A DNA stretch of 64,000 nucleotides from Hyphomicrobiales bacterium (GTDB taxonomy: Bacteria > Pseudomonadota > Alphaproteobacteria > Rhizobiales > Rhizobiaceae): NCBI GenBank assembly GCA_900472175.1, contig UCHD01000005.1, forward strand, positions 62,001 through 126,000, read 5' to 3'. A model generated the notes under the pieces. It was not told where the DNA came from. It saw only the letters and a list, made by a program, of their open reading frames with translations, and made no database searches. A program made the translations under genes and the position numbers. This document shows, in pieces, positions 1-8,517 of the stretch; the first letter of the stretch is position 1, and every line of letters begins with the position of its first letter.

Positions 1-1
1 C

Positions 2-82
2 GCCGTGCTGGAAAGCCGGTTTCTCAGCGGTCTGATCACCGACGAGAAGACGGCGCAGACATTGATGGAGGATGCCGCCTGA
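2..82 (+). CDS. C-terminal end of a probable SorC-family sugar/polyol regulator (partial)
   Basis: Only the last 26 codons and the stop are inside the window; the start lies upstream. The reading frame is open from base 2 and ends in TGA. The tail, with the phrase GLITDEKTAQTLM, resembles the end of the sugar-binding domain of SorC/DeoR-type regulators, which commonly finish with a hydrophobic strand followed by TDE-x-TA and a short helix. The same strand and its place just before a polyol-type operon fit a local regulator such as EryD. The family call rests on a short stretch and is an inference; the presence of a gene end is much more certain than its identity. Confidence 0.45.
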   Translation, partial: AVLESRFLSGLITDEKTAQTLMEDAA

Positions 83-202
83 AATGGCGCTGTCCCGCAT
101 AGGGAGTGACGGCTGAAGACCGGACCGGGGAGTGGTTCGGTTCAGGCCTTTCGCAGCAGCATCCCGCCTGACCGCGAGGTGCGCGCTGCGATCTGGAGGA
201 GA

Positions 203-241
203 TACCGGTCGGGTAAGCCGGTACGGCTCAATGGGTTGAGC
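203..241 (+). promoter_or_regulatory. Leader with two small inverted repeats before the polyol operon
   Basis: The 189-base gap between the partial regulator gene and the binding-protein gene holds two adjacent perfect inverted repeats: TACCGG at 203-208 with CCGGTA at 218-223, and GCTCAA at 226-231 with TTGAGC at 236-241. They lie about 30 bases before the start codon, just upstream of a strong ribosome binding site (GAAGGAGGAG). They could be an operator or leader RNA hairpins. No convincing -35/-10 pair was seen. Confidence 0.3.
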
Positions 242-271
242 ATGTTTTGCCCGTGAAGGAGGAGAAGACCA

Positions 272-1708
272 ATGCATGAGAAAGAGAAAGACCTGATCAG
301 TGCATTCCTGCGGGGAGAGGTGGACCGCCGCGGAATGCTGAAGGGCCTCGGCGCCATGGGCGTTACGGCCGGCGCGGCGGGTACGCTGCTCAACATGATG
401 TCCACCAGGGCCATGGCTGCCGATTTCGACTGGAAGAAACATTCCGGCAAGACCGTGAAGCTGCTTTTGAACAAGCATCCCTATGCGGATGCGATGATTG
501 CCAACCTGCAGTCGTTCAAGGATCTGACGGGCATCGACGTCAAATATGACGTGTTCCCGGAAGACGTCTATTTCGACAAGGTGACCGCTGCCCTGTCATC
601 CGGCTCCACCGAATATGACGCGTTCATGACCGGTGCCTACATGACCTGGACCTATGGCCCGGCCGGCTGGATCACCGACCTCAAGGAATGGATCAACGAT
701 CCGGAAAAGACCAACCCGAACTATGCCTGGGACGACTTCCTGCCCGGCGTGAAGAATTCCTGCGCCTGGAATGGCCAGCCCGGCGGCGCGCTCGGTTCCG
801 ACGATGCCAAGCAGTGGTGCATTCCGTGGGCGTTCGAGCAGAACAACATCACCTATAACAAGGCGATGTTCGACAAGGCCGGTGTTTCCGTGCCGAAGAA
901 CCTCGATGACATGATCGCCGTTGCGGCCAAGCTGCAGAAGGATGTCGGTGGCATCTACGGTATCGGTGTTCGCGGCTCGCGCTCCTGGGCGACGATCCAT
1001 CCGGGCTTCCTGTCCGCCTACTCGAACTTCAACGAGAAGGACCTGAACGTCACCGACGGCAAGCTGTCGGCAGCGATGGGCACGGCAGGCTCCAAGGCCT
1101 TCCACGCCAAATGGGTGCAGATGATCCAGGAAAGCGGCCCGAAGGATTGGTCGACCTATACCTGGTATCAGGTCGGTACCGATCTTGGTGCCGGTGCCTC
1201 GGCGATGATCTTCGACGCCGATTGCCTAGGCTACTTCATGAACGGTGGTGACAACAAGATGGCCGGACAGCTGTCCTATGCCGCCTTCACCGCCAACCCG
1301 GACGCGACAGCCTCGACGCCGAACATCTGGATCTGGTCGCTCGCCATGTCCAACTTCTCCAAGGACAAGGACGCCACCTGGTACTTCCTGCAATGGGCGA
1401 CCGGTCCGGAGCATGCCATCTTTGGCGCCACCAAGATGGATTTCGTCGATCCGGTTCGCCAGTCGGTCTGGAAGGACGAAGCCTTCCGCACCAAGCTCGA
1501 CAAGTACCCGGGCTACGTTGACATGTTTGATGCGTCGGCCGCCGGTGCCTCGATCAAGTTTACCCCGCAGCCGTTGTTCTTCGATGTCACCACCGAATGG
1601 GCGGCGACGTTGCAGAAGATGGTCGCCAAGGAAGTGCCTGTCGACGAAGGTCTCGACCAGCTGGTCGAAAGCATCGATCGGCAGCTGAAGGAAGCCGGTC
1701 TCGGCTGA
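272..1708 (+). CDS. ABC transporter substrate-binding protein, Tat-exported, family 1 (polyol/sugar type)
   Basis: This 478-residue periplasmic protein is predicted to capture a carbohydrate or polyol and hand it to the membrane permeases encoded next. The N-terminus has a twin-arginine signal (RRGMLKG at residues 19-25), a hydrophobic Ala/Gly stretch, and an AMA-A cleavage site near residue 49, so the folded protein probably leaves by the Tat route. The body is of the large family-1 solute-binding type, with tryptophan-rich stretches typical of sugar binders. The start is well supported by GAAGGAGGAG just upstream. It is the first gene of a polycistronic unit. The substrate cannot be read directly; the downstream EryA-like kinase and GlpD/EryB-like dehydrogenase suggest a polyol. 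Confidence 0.85.
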   Translation: MHEKEKDLISAFLRGEVDRRGMLKGLGAMGVTAGAAGTLLNMMSTRAMAADFDWKKHSGKTVKLLLNKHPYADAMIANLQSFKDLTGIDVKYDVFPEDVYFDKVTAALSSGSTEYDAFMTGAYMTWTYGPAGWITDLKEWINDPEKTNPNYAWDDFLPGVKNSCAWNGQPGGALGSDDAKQWCIPWAFEQNNITYNKAMFDKAGVSVPKNLDDMIAVAAKLQKDVGGIYGIGVRGSRSWATIHPGFLSAYSNFNEKDLNVTDGKLSAAMGTAGSKAFHAKWVQMIQESGPKDWSTYTWYQVGTDLGAGASAMIFDADCLGYFMNGGDNKMAGQLSYAAFTANPDATASTPNIWIWSLAMSNFSKDKDATWYFLQWATGPEHAIFGATKMDFVDPVRQSVWKDEAFRTKLDKYPGYVDMFDASAAGASIKFTPQPLFFDVTTEWAATLQKMVAKEVPVDEGLDQLVESIDRQLKEAGLG

Positions 1709-1725
1709 TCTGCCTCCCAAGCAGA

Positions 1726-1751
1726 GCCCGGCGCTCAATAGAGCGCCGGGC
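1726..1751 (+). other. GC-rich hairpin between binding-protein and permease genes
   Basis: GCCCGGCGCTC (1726-1736) and GAGCGCCGGGC (1741-1751) form a perfect 11-bp stem with an AATA loop. There is no T-tract after it, so it is not a classical terminator. Hairpins in this position are known in ABC importer operons to protect the upstream binding-protein mRNA or reduce read-through, giving more binding protein than membrane components. The rest of the 154-base gap holds nothing recognisable except the ribosome site of the next gene. Confidence 0.7.
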
Positions 1752-1862
1752 ACCCGCACACCGGCTCAAAGCCGCCTTGAGACAACGTGAGATGCCGATG
1801 GACTGGCGCGGGACAAACCGCGTGCCGCGCGCTTTCTTCAAAGACAAAGAACGGAGCTCGAT

Positions 1863-2786
1863 ATGGCTTCAACAGCAACCCTCCGCAAACCGGCCTCAGG
1901 TTTCCGCATCAGCAGAAAGATGCTGCCCTACGTGCTAAGCCTGCCGGCGCTGCTTGTGTGCATCGGCATCCTGATCCCGTTTTTCACCGCCGTGATCTAT
2001 TCCTTCCAGCGCTACCGCTTGAGCCAACCCTGGGCGCGGCAGTTCAATTGGGGTGAGAACTACCTCAACTTCTTCACCGATCCAGCCTTCTGGAACACGC
2101 TGAAAGTGTCGCTGCTCTATGCCGGCATCACCGTGACGCTGGAGCTGTTGCTCGGTCTCGGTATCGCGCTTCTCCTGCAGCGCCGCTCGACCGTCAACAA
2201 TTTCATCTCGATCATGCTGCTTCTGCCGCTGATGATCGCGCCGGCGCTGGCCGCGCTGATGTGGAAGCTGATGACCAATCCGAGCTTTGGTATTCTGAGC
2301 TACCTCGCAAGCCTGATCGGGCTTCACGATTTCCGCTGGGCATCGTCGCCGAGCACGGCACTGTTGACCGTCGTTCTCGTCGATATCTGGGTCTATACGC
2401 CCTTCATCATGATCCTTTTGCTGGCCGGCCTGCGCTCGTTGCCGACCCAGCCGTTCGAGGCGGCGGCGCTGGACGGCGTGCCGAGGACCTTCGTGTTCTT
2501 CCGCATCACGCTGCCGATGCTGACGCCCTATATCCTGACGGCCACGTTGTTCCGGCTGCTCGACAGTATTCAACAGTTCGATATCATCTACGCGATGACG
2601 CAAGGGGGGCCGGGCAATACACTGACCGTTTTCCAGGTGGAAGCCTATCTCAACTTCTTCCAGTCGACCAATGTCGGACGCTCCGCGGCGCTGATGGTCA
2701 TCCTGTGGGCGATCACCTACCTGCTCTCCAATATCTTCATCAAGAACTGGCTGCGGCTGCGCGAACGCGCCCGCGGCGAAGCGTGA
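1863..2786 (+). CDS. ABC transporter permease, MalF/UgpA type
   Basis: This 307-residue inner-membrane protein is one half of the translocation pore for the importer of this operon. It shows about six hydrophobic segments, the first near residues 25-50. The cytoplasmic coupling motif reads EAAALDGVPRTFVFFRITLP (about residues 199-218), the EAA loop that docks on the ABC ATPases. Length and topology are normal for MalF-like permeases. GGAG sits six bases before the ATG. The partner permease follows after ten bases. Confidence 0.9.
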   Translation: MASTATLRKPASGFRISRKMLPYVLSLPALLVCIGILIPFFTAVIYSFQRYRLSQPWARQFNWGENYLNFFTDPAFWNTLKVSLLYAGITVTLELLLGLGIALLLQRRSTVNNFISIMLLLPLMIAPALAALMWKLMTNPSFGILSYLASLIGLHDFRWASSPSTALLTVVLVDIWVYTPFIMILLLAGLRSLPTQPFEAAALDGVPRTFVFFRITLPMLTPYILTATLFRLLDSIQQFDIIYAMTQGGPGNTLTVFQVEAYLNFFQSTNVGRSAALMVILWAITYLLSNIFIKNWLRLRERARGEA

Positions 2787-2796
2787 GGGGAAAACC

Positions 2797-3654
2797 ATGG
2801 AAACCACATCCACGCTCGAAAAGACCCTGCGGCTGATTGCCCTCACATTGGTCGTCATCTTCTTCATGTTCCCGATCTTCTGGATCCTCCTGATGTCGTT
2901 CCAGACGAACGAGACGATCCTGGCGATCCCGCCTTCGGTGATCTTCACGCCGACGCTGTCGAACTATGCGGCCCTGATCACCGGCAAGCTGACGACGGCA
3001 GCCGGTACGCTCGATATCGCCTTTATGCGCAACCTGATGAACTCGATCTTCCTGTCGGTCACATCCGTCGCCATCTCGCTCGTTCTTGGCGTACCGGCCG
3101 CCTATGCCTTTGCCCGTCACAAGTTCAAGGGTTCGGAAGACATCGCGTTCACGCTCCTGTCCTTCCGGTTCGCACCGCCGCTGCTGGTTCTCCTGCCGCT
3201 CACCCAGTATTTCCAGTGGCTCGGGCTGTCCGACACCTATTTCGGGCTGATCTGGGTCTACCAGCTGATCTGCCTGCCGCTGATCCTGTGGATCGTGCGC
3301 GGCTATTTCGAGGATATCTCGGCCGACGTCGAATATGCCTATCGCATTGCCGGGCATTCGTGGTTTGCGACCTTCCGCAAGATTGCCCTGCCGCTGGCAG
3401 GACCCGGGATTGCGGCTGCCGGTCTGCTCGCCTTCATCTTCGCCTGGAACAATTTTGTCTTCGCGCTAGTGCTGGCCTCGGCTGACAAGCAGCCGGTGAC
3501 CGTTGGGGCGCTCGCCTTCGTCACGTCTTCCGGCATCCAGTACGGCCAGATTGCCTCGGCCATTGTGCTGTCGGTCACGCCGACGCTTGCACTTGCACTC
3601 TACGCCCAGCGCTATCTTGTCGAAGGCCTGTCGCTCGGCGCGGTGAAGGGATAA
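2797..3654 (+). CDS. ABC transporter permease, MalG/UgpE type
   Basis: This 285-residue protein is the second pore subunit. A first transmembrane helix lies at about residues 12-35, followed by five more. The coupling loop is around residues 185-205 (VEYAYRIAGHSWFATFRKI), a diverged EAA motif in which the usual EAA-x-x-DGA reads VEYAYRIAG. It starts ten bases after the previous gene with GAGGGG as ribosome site and ends three bases before the first ATPase gene. The two different coupling loops match the two different ATPases in the operon. Confidence 0.88.
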   Translation: METTSTLEKTLRLIALTLVVIFFMFPIFWILLMSFQTNETILAIPPSVIFTPTLSNYAALITGKLTTAAGTLDIAFMRNLMNSIFLSVTSVAISLVLGVPAAYAFARHKFKGSEDIAFTLLSFRFAPPLLVLLPLTQYFQWLGLSDTYFGLIWVYQLICLPLILWIVRGYFEDISADVEYAYRIAGHSWFATFRKIALPLAGPGIAAAGLLAFIFAWNNFVFALVLASADKQPVTVGALAFVTSSGIQYGQIASAIVLSVTPTLALALYAQRYLVEGLSLGAVKG

Positions 3655-3657
3655 ATC

Positions 3658-4776
3658 ATGACGACACTTCAGCTTAAAAATATCGTCAAGCGCTACAAGA
3701 CCAACACGGTCCTCGACAACCTATCGCTGGATGTGGCCGATGGCGAAACGCTGGTGCTGTTTGGCCCATCGGGTGCGGGCAAGACGGTGTTGCTCCGGCT
3801 GGTCGCCGGTGTGATCGATCCTGAAGAGGGGCAGATCCTGATCGGCGGCGAGGATGTTTCCGATATTGACGCGGAGCATCGCGGCATCGGCATGGCCTTC
3901 CAGAATTTCGCGCTGTTTCCGCATATGAGTGCCTTCGACAACATTGCCAGCCCGCTGACGGCGACGAATTCGACGAAGGATGCGATTTCGGCTGGTGTGC
4001 ACAAGGTCGCCAAGCTGCTCAAGATCGACCACGTGCTGTCGCATCATCCAAAGGCGTTGTCGAACGGTCAGAAGCAACGCACTGCTCTGGCCCGCGCGCT
4101 CGCAGGCTCGCCGCCGCTGCTTTTGCTGGATGATCCCTTGCGCAATGTCGATGCCAAGTTGCGCTTCGAAATGCGGCTTGAATTGCCGCGCCTGCTGGCC
4201 GCGCAGGGTGCCACGGTCGTCTATGTGACGCAGGACTACAAGGAGGCGATGGCGCTCGGCGATCGCATCGCGGTGATGTCGCAGGGCCGCATCCGCCAGA
4301 TCGGCACGCCGGAGGATATCTATAACACACCGGCCGATATCGAGATCGCCCGCCTGTTCGGGGATCCGACCATCAACCTTCTGGATGTGACGCCGAAAGC
4401 CGGACCGGAGGGTATCCATGTCGAACTGTCGAACGTGAAGGTGACTTTGCCTGACATGCCGGCGGACGTTGCTGGAAGAGCTTGCGTCATCGGCCTTCGG
4501 CCCGAAGCCATAGCTTTTACCGATGCGGGGGCGCCGGGCGCTATTCCGGTGACGGTGGAAGCCGAAACGCCGCTCAACGAGAAGACGGTAACGCTGGTCC
4601 TGACCGCGCGTGGCCGGGAAATCCTGGTGTCGCGCCCGGCAGGAACGCCGGGCCCTGTTTCCGGCCCCGCCCATATCGCCGTCAACGGCAAGGCGGCCTT
4701 CCTGTTTGACAAGGAGAGCGGCGGCCTGATCCGCACGGCCGCCGCCCCGATGACACGCAATGGAGAAGCGGCATGA
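3658..4776 (+). CDS. ABC transporter ATP-binding protein with degenerate catalytic residues
   Basis: This 372-residue MalK-type ATPase has an N-terminal nucleotide-binding domain and a C-terminal beta-rich TOBE/OB region. Walker A is intact (GPSGAGKT, 36-43), as is the Q-loop Gln82. The signature reads LSNGQ (134-138) instead of LSGGQ. After Walker B the catalytic Glu is Asp (LLDDP, Asp159), and the switch His is Gln (VTQD, Gln192). These changes predict poor or no hydrolysis at its own site. A second, different ATPase follows with a 4-base ATGA overlap, so the two probably form a heterodimer, as in the rhizobial glycerol importer with GlpS and GlpT. Frame and length are otherwise intact, so it is not a decaying gene. 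Confidence 0.88.
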   Translation: MTTLQLKNIVKRYKTNTVLDNLSLDVADGETLVLFGPSGAGKTVLLRLVAGVIDPEEGQILIGGEDVSDIDAEHRGIGMAFQNFALFPHMSAFDNIASPLTATNSTKDAISAGVHKVAKLLKIDHVLSHHPKALSNGQKQRTALARALAGSPPLLLLDDPLRNVDAKLRFEMRLELPRLLAAQGATVVYVTQDYKEAMALGDRIAVMSQGRIRQIGTPEDIYNTPADIEIARLFGDPTINLLDVTPKAGPEGIHVELSNVKVTLPDMPADVAGRACVIGLRPEAIAFTDAGAPGAIPVTVEAETPLNEKTVTLVLTARGREILVSRPAGTPGPVSGPAHIAVNGKAAFLFDKESGGLIRTAAAPMTRNGEAA

Positions 4777-5897
4777 GCGAGACAGCGCTGTTCATCAAGG
4801 GCGTCGACAAGTTTTATGGCCCGATCGATCATGGCGTCCATGCGGTCAAGCAACTGAGCATGGACGTGAAGAAGGGTGAGATTATCGCGCTTCTGGGGTC
4901 TTCGGGGTGCGGCAAGACCTCCACCCTGCGCATGGTCGCCGGTTTCGAACCCGTCTCGCGTGGCACGATTTCATTGAAGGGCAGGGAGGTTCAGACCTTC
5001 CCGCCGGTGAAGCGCAACGTCGCCATGGCGTTCGAGGGGTATTCTCTTTATCCGCCGCTGACCGTGCGCGAAAACATTGCCTTTGCGCTCAAGGCCTCCA
5101 GGCTCTCGCAGAGTGTCGTCGATGAGAAGGTCGCCAGCATCGCCAAGTTGCTGGAGATCGGCGACATCATGGGCCGCTATCCGAGCTCGATCTCGGGCGG
5201 CCAGCAGCAGCGTGCCTCGCTCGGCCGGGCGCTGATCCGCGATGCGGACCTGCATCTGCTCGATGAGCCGATGGGGCAGCTGGAGCCGCAGTTGCGTGCT
5301 CTTCTGCGCGGCCGTATCAAGCATTTCATCAAGGAACGCGGGCTGACGGCCATTCTCGTCACCCACGACCAGACGGAAGCCAATGCGCTGGCCGACCGGA
5401 TCGCCGTCATGGAGGGCGGGGTTCTGCAGCAGTTCGATACGCCGCAGATGATCAAGGAGCGTCCGGCCAACCTGTTTACCGGCACCTTCGTCGGCGAGCC
5501 GCCAATGAATGTGTTTTCGGCAGGCATTTCGGGCTCCGGCGATACCGTGTCCTTCGGCTTGAACGAAGGCGTGAAGCTTGACTACAAGGCATCAGACTTT
5601 TCCCACGAGGTCCGTGCCGAACTGATGAAGCGCAGCAAGGTGGTGCTTGGCATCCGGCCCTATGCGGTTCGCCGCAGCGAAGGCGGGGTCGGCGCGAAAG
5701 TGGCGGTCAACCAGTGGCTTGGCGACCAGACGCATATCGCCACTGATTTTGCCGGCGGCACGATGGTGCTGGTCGAGCATGACCGGACGAACCTGGCGAT
5801 CGGCGAGAATGTCGGCATCCGCCTTGACCCATCGAGCCTGCATGTGTTCGACGGCGATAGCGGCAAGGCGATCAGCCATGGGCAGGAGCTTGCCTGA
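4773..5897 (+). CDS. ABC transporter ATP-binding protein, partner ATPase
   Basis: This 374-residue MalK-type ATPase is probably the catalytically competent half of the pair. Walker A is GSSGCGKT (42-49), the signature is ISGGQ (140-144), Walker B ends LLDEP with Glu165, and the switch His198 is present (VTHD). Two positions are unusual: the Q-loop Gln is Glu88 (AFEGYSLYP), and the D-loop Asp is Glu171 (GQLEPQ). It overlaps the upstream ATPase gene by four bases, and its TGA overlaps the ATG of the kinase gene by one base. Two distinct ATPases in one importer are a feature of rhizobial glycerol/polyol transporters. Confidence 0.88.
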   Translation: MSETALFIKGVDKFYGPIDHGVHAVKQLSMDVKKGEIIALLGSSGCGKTSTLRMVAGFEPVSRGTISLKGREVQTFPPVKRNVAMAFEGYSLYPPLTVRENIAFALKASRLSQSVVDEKVASIAKLLEIGDIMGRYPSSISGGQQQRASLGRALIRDADLHLLDEPMGQLEPQLRALLRGRIKHFIKERGLTAILVTHDQTEANALADRIAVMEGGVLQQFDTPQMIKERPANLFTGTFVGEPPMNVFSAGISGSGDTVSFGLNEGVKLDYKASDFSHEVRAELMKRSKVVLGIRPYAVRRSEGGVGAKVAVNQWLGDQTHIATDFAGGTMVLVEHDRTNLAIGENVGIRLDPSSLHVFDGDSGKAISHGQELA

Positions 5898-7459
5898 TGC
5901 GCGATATCCTGATCGGGATCGATGCGGGAACCTCCGTCATCAAGTCGGTCGCCTTTGATCTGAGCGGCCGCCAGATCGCATTCTCGGCCATCCCGAACAG
6001 CTATGAAAGCGAGGGTGGCCGCGGCGTCGTGCAGGATCTCGACCGCACCTGGGCCGACACCGCAAAGACGCTTGCCGATCTCTCCGGCAAAGTGGATAAC
6101 CTCGCCAGCCGCGTGGTGGCGATTTCCGTCACCGGCCAGGGCGATGGCACCTGGCTGATCGACAAAAATGGTGATCCTGTCGGCAAGGGCTGGCTATGGC
6201 TCGATGCCCGGGCTGGCGATACCGTGGAGCGGCTGCGGCAGGACAGCGGCGATGCCGCCCGCTTTTCGCATACTGGTTCCGGTCTTGCCGCCTGCCAGAT
6301 GGGCTCGCAGCTCCGGTGGATCTTGGACAATGCGCCGGAGATGATCGACGGGGCGACGACCGGATTTCACTGCAAGGACTGGCTCTATTTCAAGCTGACG
6401 GGCCAGCGGGCGACCGATCCGTCCGAGGCCAATTTTACCTTCGGGAATTTCCGTACACGGCAATATTCCGAGGATGTCATCGATTTTCTCGATCTGAGAA
6501 AACAGCGCTATCTGCTGCCGGAGATCGTCGACGGCGCGGTGACGCAGCATGCGTTAAGCGACAGCGCTGCCGCTTTGACCGGGCTTCTGGCTGGCACGCC
6601 CGTGGTGCTTGGTTATGTCGATGTCGTCTGCACCTCGCTTGGGGCTGGCCTTTATGAACCGGGCACGAACACCGGCTGCTCGATTATCGGTTCGACCGGC
6701 ATGCATATGCGGCTGGCAAAAAGTCCGGATGACGTTCAACTCAATAACGACCTGACCGGCTATACGATGTGCCTGCCGATATCGGGCCATTATGCGCAGA
6801 TGCAGTCGAACATGGCAGCGACGCTGAATATCGACTGGATACTGTCGCTTGCGGGCAGCGTGCTCAAGGGCATGGGTATCGACAAGAGCAAGGCCGAACT
6901 GCTCGGTCATGTCGAAGGCTGGCTGTCGGAATCCAAGGAAACCTCACTGCTGTTCCATCCCTATATTTCCGAGGCAGGCGAGCGCGGTCCGTTTGTCGAT
7001 GCCTCGGCGCGGGCATCTTTTATCGGGCTCGATCTGAACCACGGCTTTGCCGACATGGTCCGTGCCGTCTTCAACGGTCTCGCGATGGCATCGCGTGATT
7101 GTTACGTCGAAATGGGACCGCTGCCGTCGCGGGTACGGTTGACCGGAGGTGCTGCGCGCAGTGCATCGCTACGGCGTATTCTCGGTGGCGCTCTGGGCTC
7201 GTCGGTGCAGACCAGCGAGCGCGAAGAGGCGGGCGCTGCCGGCACGGCGATGATCGCGGCCGTTTCGCTCGGCATCTACGGCTCGATGGAAGATTGCGTC
7301 AAGCAATGGGTCACCCCCTATCAGCGGCCGGCGGAACCGGCCGATAAAGCCATGGCGGCGCGTTTCAACGCGGCGTTTCCTCTCTACAGGCAATCGCGCC
7401 TGTCCCTTCGTCCGGTCTGGCATGCCCTTTCCCACGGCACAGCCCCGGCATCTGAATAG
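5897..7459 (+). CDS. FGGY-family carbohydrate kinase, erythritol-kinase (EryA)-like
   Basis: This 520-residue cytoplasmic kinase would phosphorylate the imported sugar or polyol. The N-terminal ATPase-fold motif IGIDAGTSVIKSVAFD (residues 6-21) and the C-terminal LTGGAARSASLRRIL are typical of FGGY kinases. From memory, length and several long stretches (for example the VAISVTGQGDGTWLID region) match erythritol kinase EryA of Brucella and rhizobia closely. It starts at the last base of the ATPase stop codon. The true substrate could be another four- or five-carbon polyol, because the downstream genes are not the standard ery set. No damage is visible. Confidence 0.85.
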   Translation: MRDILIGIDAGTSVIKSVAFDLSGRQIAFSAIPNSYESEGGRGVVQDLDRTWADTAKTLADLSGKVDNLASRVVAISVTGQGDGTWLIDKNGDPVGKGWLWLDARAGDTVERLRQDSGDAARFSHTGSGLAACQMGSQLRWILDNAPEMIDGATTGFHCKDWLYFKLTGQRATDPSEANFTFGNFRTRQYSEDVIDFLDLRKQRYLLPEIVDGAVTQHALSDSAAALTGLLAGTPVVLGYVDVVCTSLGAGLYEPGTNTGCSIIGSTGMHMRLAKSPDDVQLNNDLTGYTMCLPISGHYAQMQSNMAATLNIDWILSLAGSVLKGMGIDKSKAELLGHVEGWLSESKETSLLFHPYISEAGERGPFVDASARASFIGLDLNHGFADMVRAVFNGLAMASRDCYVEMGPLPSRVRLTGGAARSASLRRILGGALGSSVQTSEREEAGAAGTAMIAAVSLGIYGSMEDCVKQWVTPYQRPAEPADKAMAARFNAAFPLYRQSRLSLRPVWHALSHGTAPASE

Positions 7460-7469
7460 GAAGACTGAA

Positions 7470-8507
7470 ATGAAGAAAATCGCCATCATCGGAGACCGGT
7501 TCATGCTGCCGACGGTCTTTCGCGACAAGGTCGTGGAAGCCTGCGGTGACGGCCATGATATCCGTCTCCTCGAGCAGCCCTGGCCGGATGAGCCGATGGA
7601 ACACGGTTATGCCGTCGAGGGCATGGATGGCCTGAAGGAATATATGGGCAAGGCCGATGATATCATCGAATTCGTCGGTGATGCCGAGATGGTCATTACC
7701 CAGCTGGCGCCGTTTTCACGCGGTATGTTTTCCAAGCTGCCGGACCTGAAATTCGTTGCCGTTTCGCGCGGTGGACCCGTCAATGTCGATATGAATGCCG
7801 CCCGCGATGCCGGTGTTCTGGTGGTCAACACGCCCGGCCGCAATGCCAGCGCCGTTGCCGAATTTACGCTCGGCGCCATCCTTGCCGAAACGCGGCTGAT
7901 CCGCTCCGGCCACGAATCCCTGCGCAAGGGCGAATGGCGCGGCGAGCTTTACCGCGCCGACAAGACCGGCCGCGAACTTTCCGAAATGACGGTCGGTGTC
8001 GTCGGCTACGGCAATATCGGCACCAAGGTGGTGCGGCTGCTGCGGGCGTTTGGAACCAAGGTTGTGGTCTATGATCCCTATGTCCAGCTCTCGGCCGATG
8101 ACCGGAATGCCGGTGTCGAGCATGTCAGCTTCGACGATCTCCTGTCGCGCTCCGACGTCGTCACGCTGCATTCCCGTGTGTCGGAGGAAACACGGCATAT
8201 GATGAATGCCGAGAGCTTTGCGAAGATGAAGCCGGGAGCGATCTTCGTGAACACCGCGCGCGGGCCGCTTTGTGATTATGATGCGCTGTACGATGCCCTG
8301 GTGAATGGCCCGCTCGGCTCGGCGATGCTGGAAACCTTTGCCGTCGAACCGGTGCCGGAAGACTGGCCGTTGCTGCAGCTGCCTAACGTGACGCTAACGC
8401 CGCATATTGCCGGGGCTTCGGTGCGCACTGTCACCTACGCGGCCGAGATGGCCGCCGAAGAGGTGCGCCGCTATATCGCCGGCATGCCGCCGGTCAATCC
8501 GTGCTGA
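7470..8507 (+). CDS. D-isomer-specific 2-hydroxyacid dehydrogenase family protein
   Basis: This 345-residue NAD(P)-dependent dehydrogenase of the phosphoglycerate dehydrogenase type has the dinucleotide motif VGVVGYGNIGTKVV in the middle. The catalytic arginine is in VNTARGP, and the catalytic His is in LTPHIAGAS near the end. The start was set at the ATG after AGGAAGACTGAA rather than an upstream in-frame ATG inside the kinase gene. The gene lies ten bases after the kinase. Members of this family oxidise or reduce hydroxyacids and are not part of the known erythritol route. Its presence therefore suggests an acid intermediate, or a substrate different from erythritol. Confidence 0.82.
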   Translation: MKKIAIIGDRFMLPTVFRDKVVEACGDGHDIRLLEQPWPDEPMEHGYAVEGMDGLKEYMGKADDIIEFVGDAEMVITQLAPFSRGMFSKLPDLKFVAVSRGGPVNVDMNAARDAGVLVVNTPGRNASAVAEFTLGAILAETRLIRSGHESLRKGEWRGELYRADKTGRELSEMTVGVVGYGNIGTKVVRLLRAFGTKVVVYDPYVQLSADDRNAGVEHVSFDDLLSRSDVVTLHSRVSEETRHMMNAESFAKMKPGAIFVNTARGPLCDYDALYDALVNGPLGSAMLETFAVEPVPEDWPLLQLPNVTLTPHIAGASVRTVTYAAEMAAEEVRRYIAGMPPVNPC

Positions 8508-8517
8508 GGGCAGAGCG

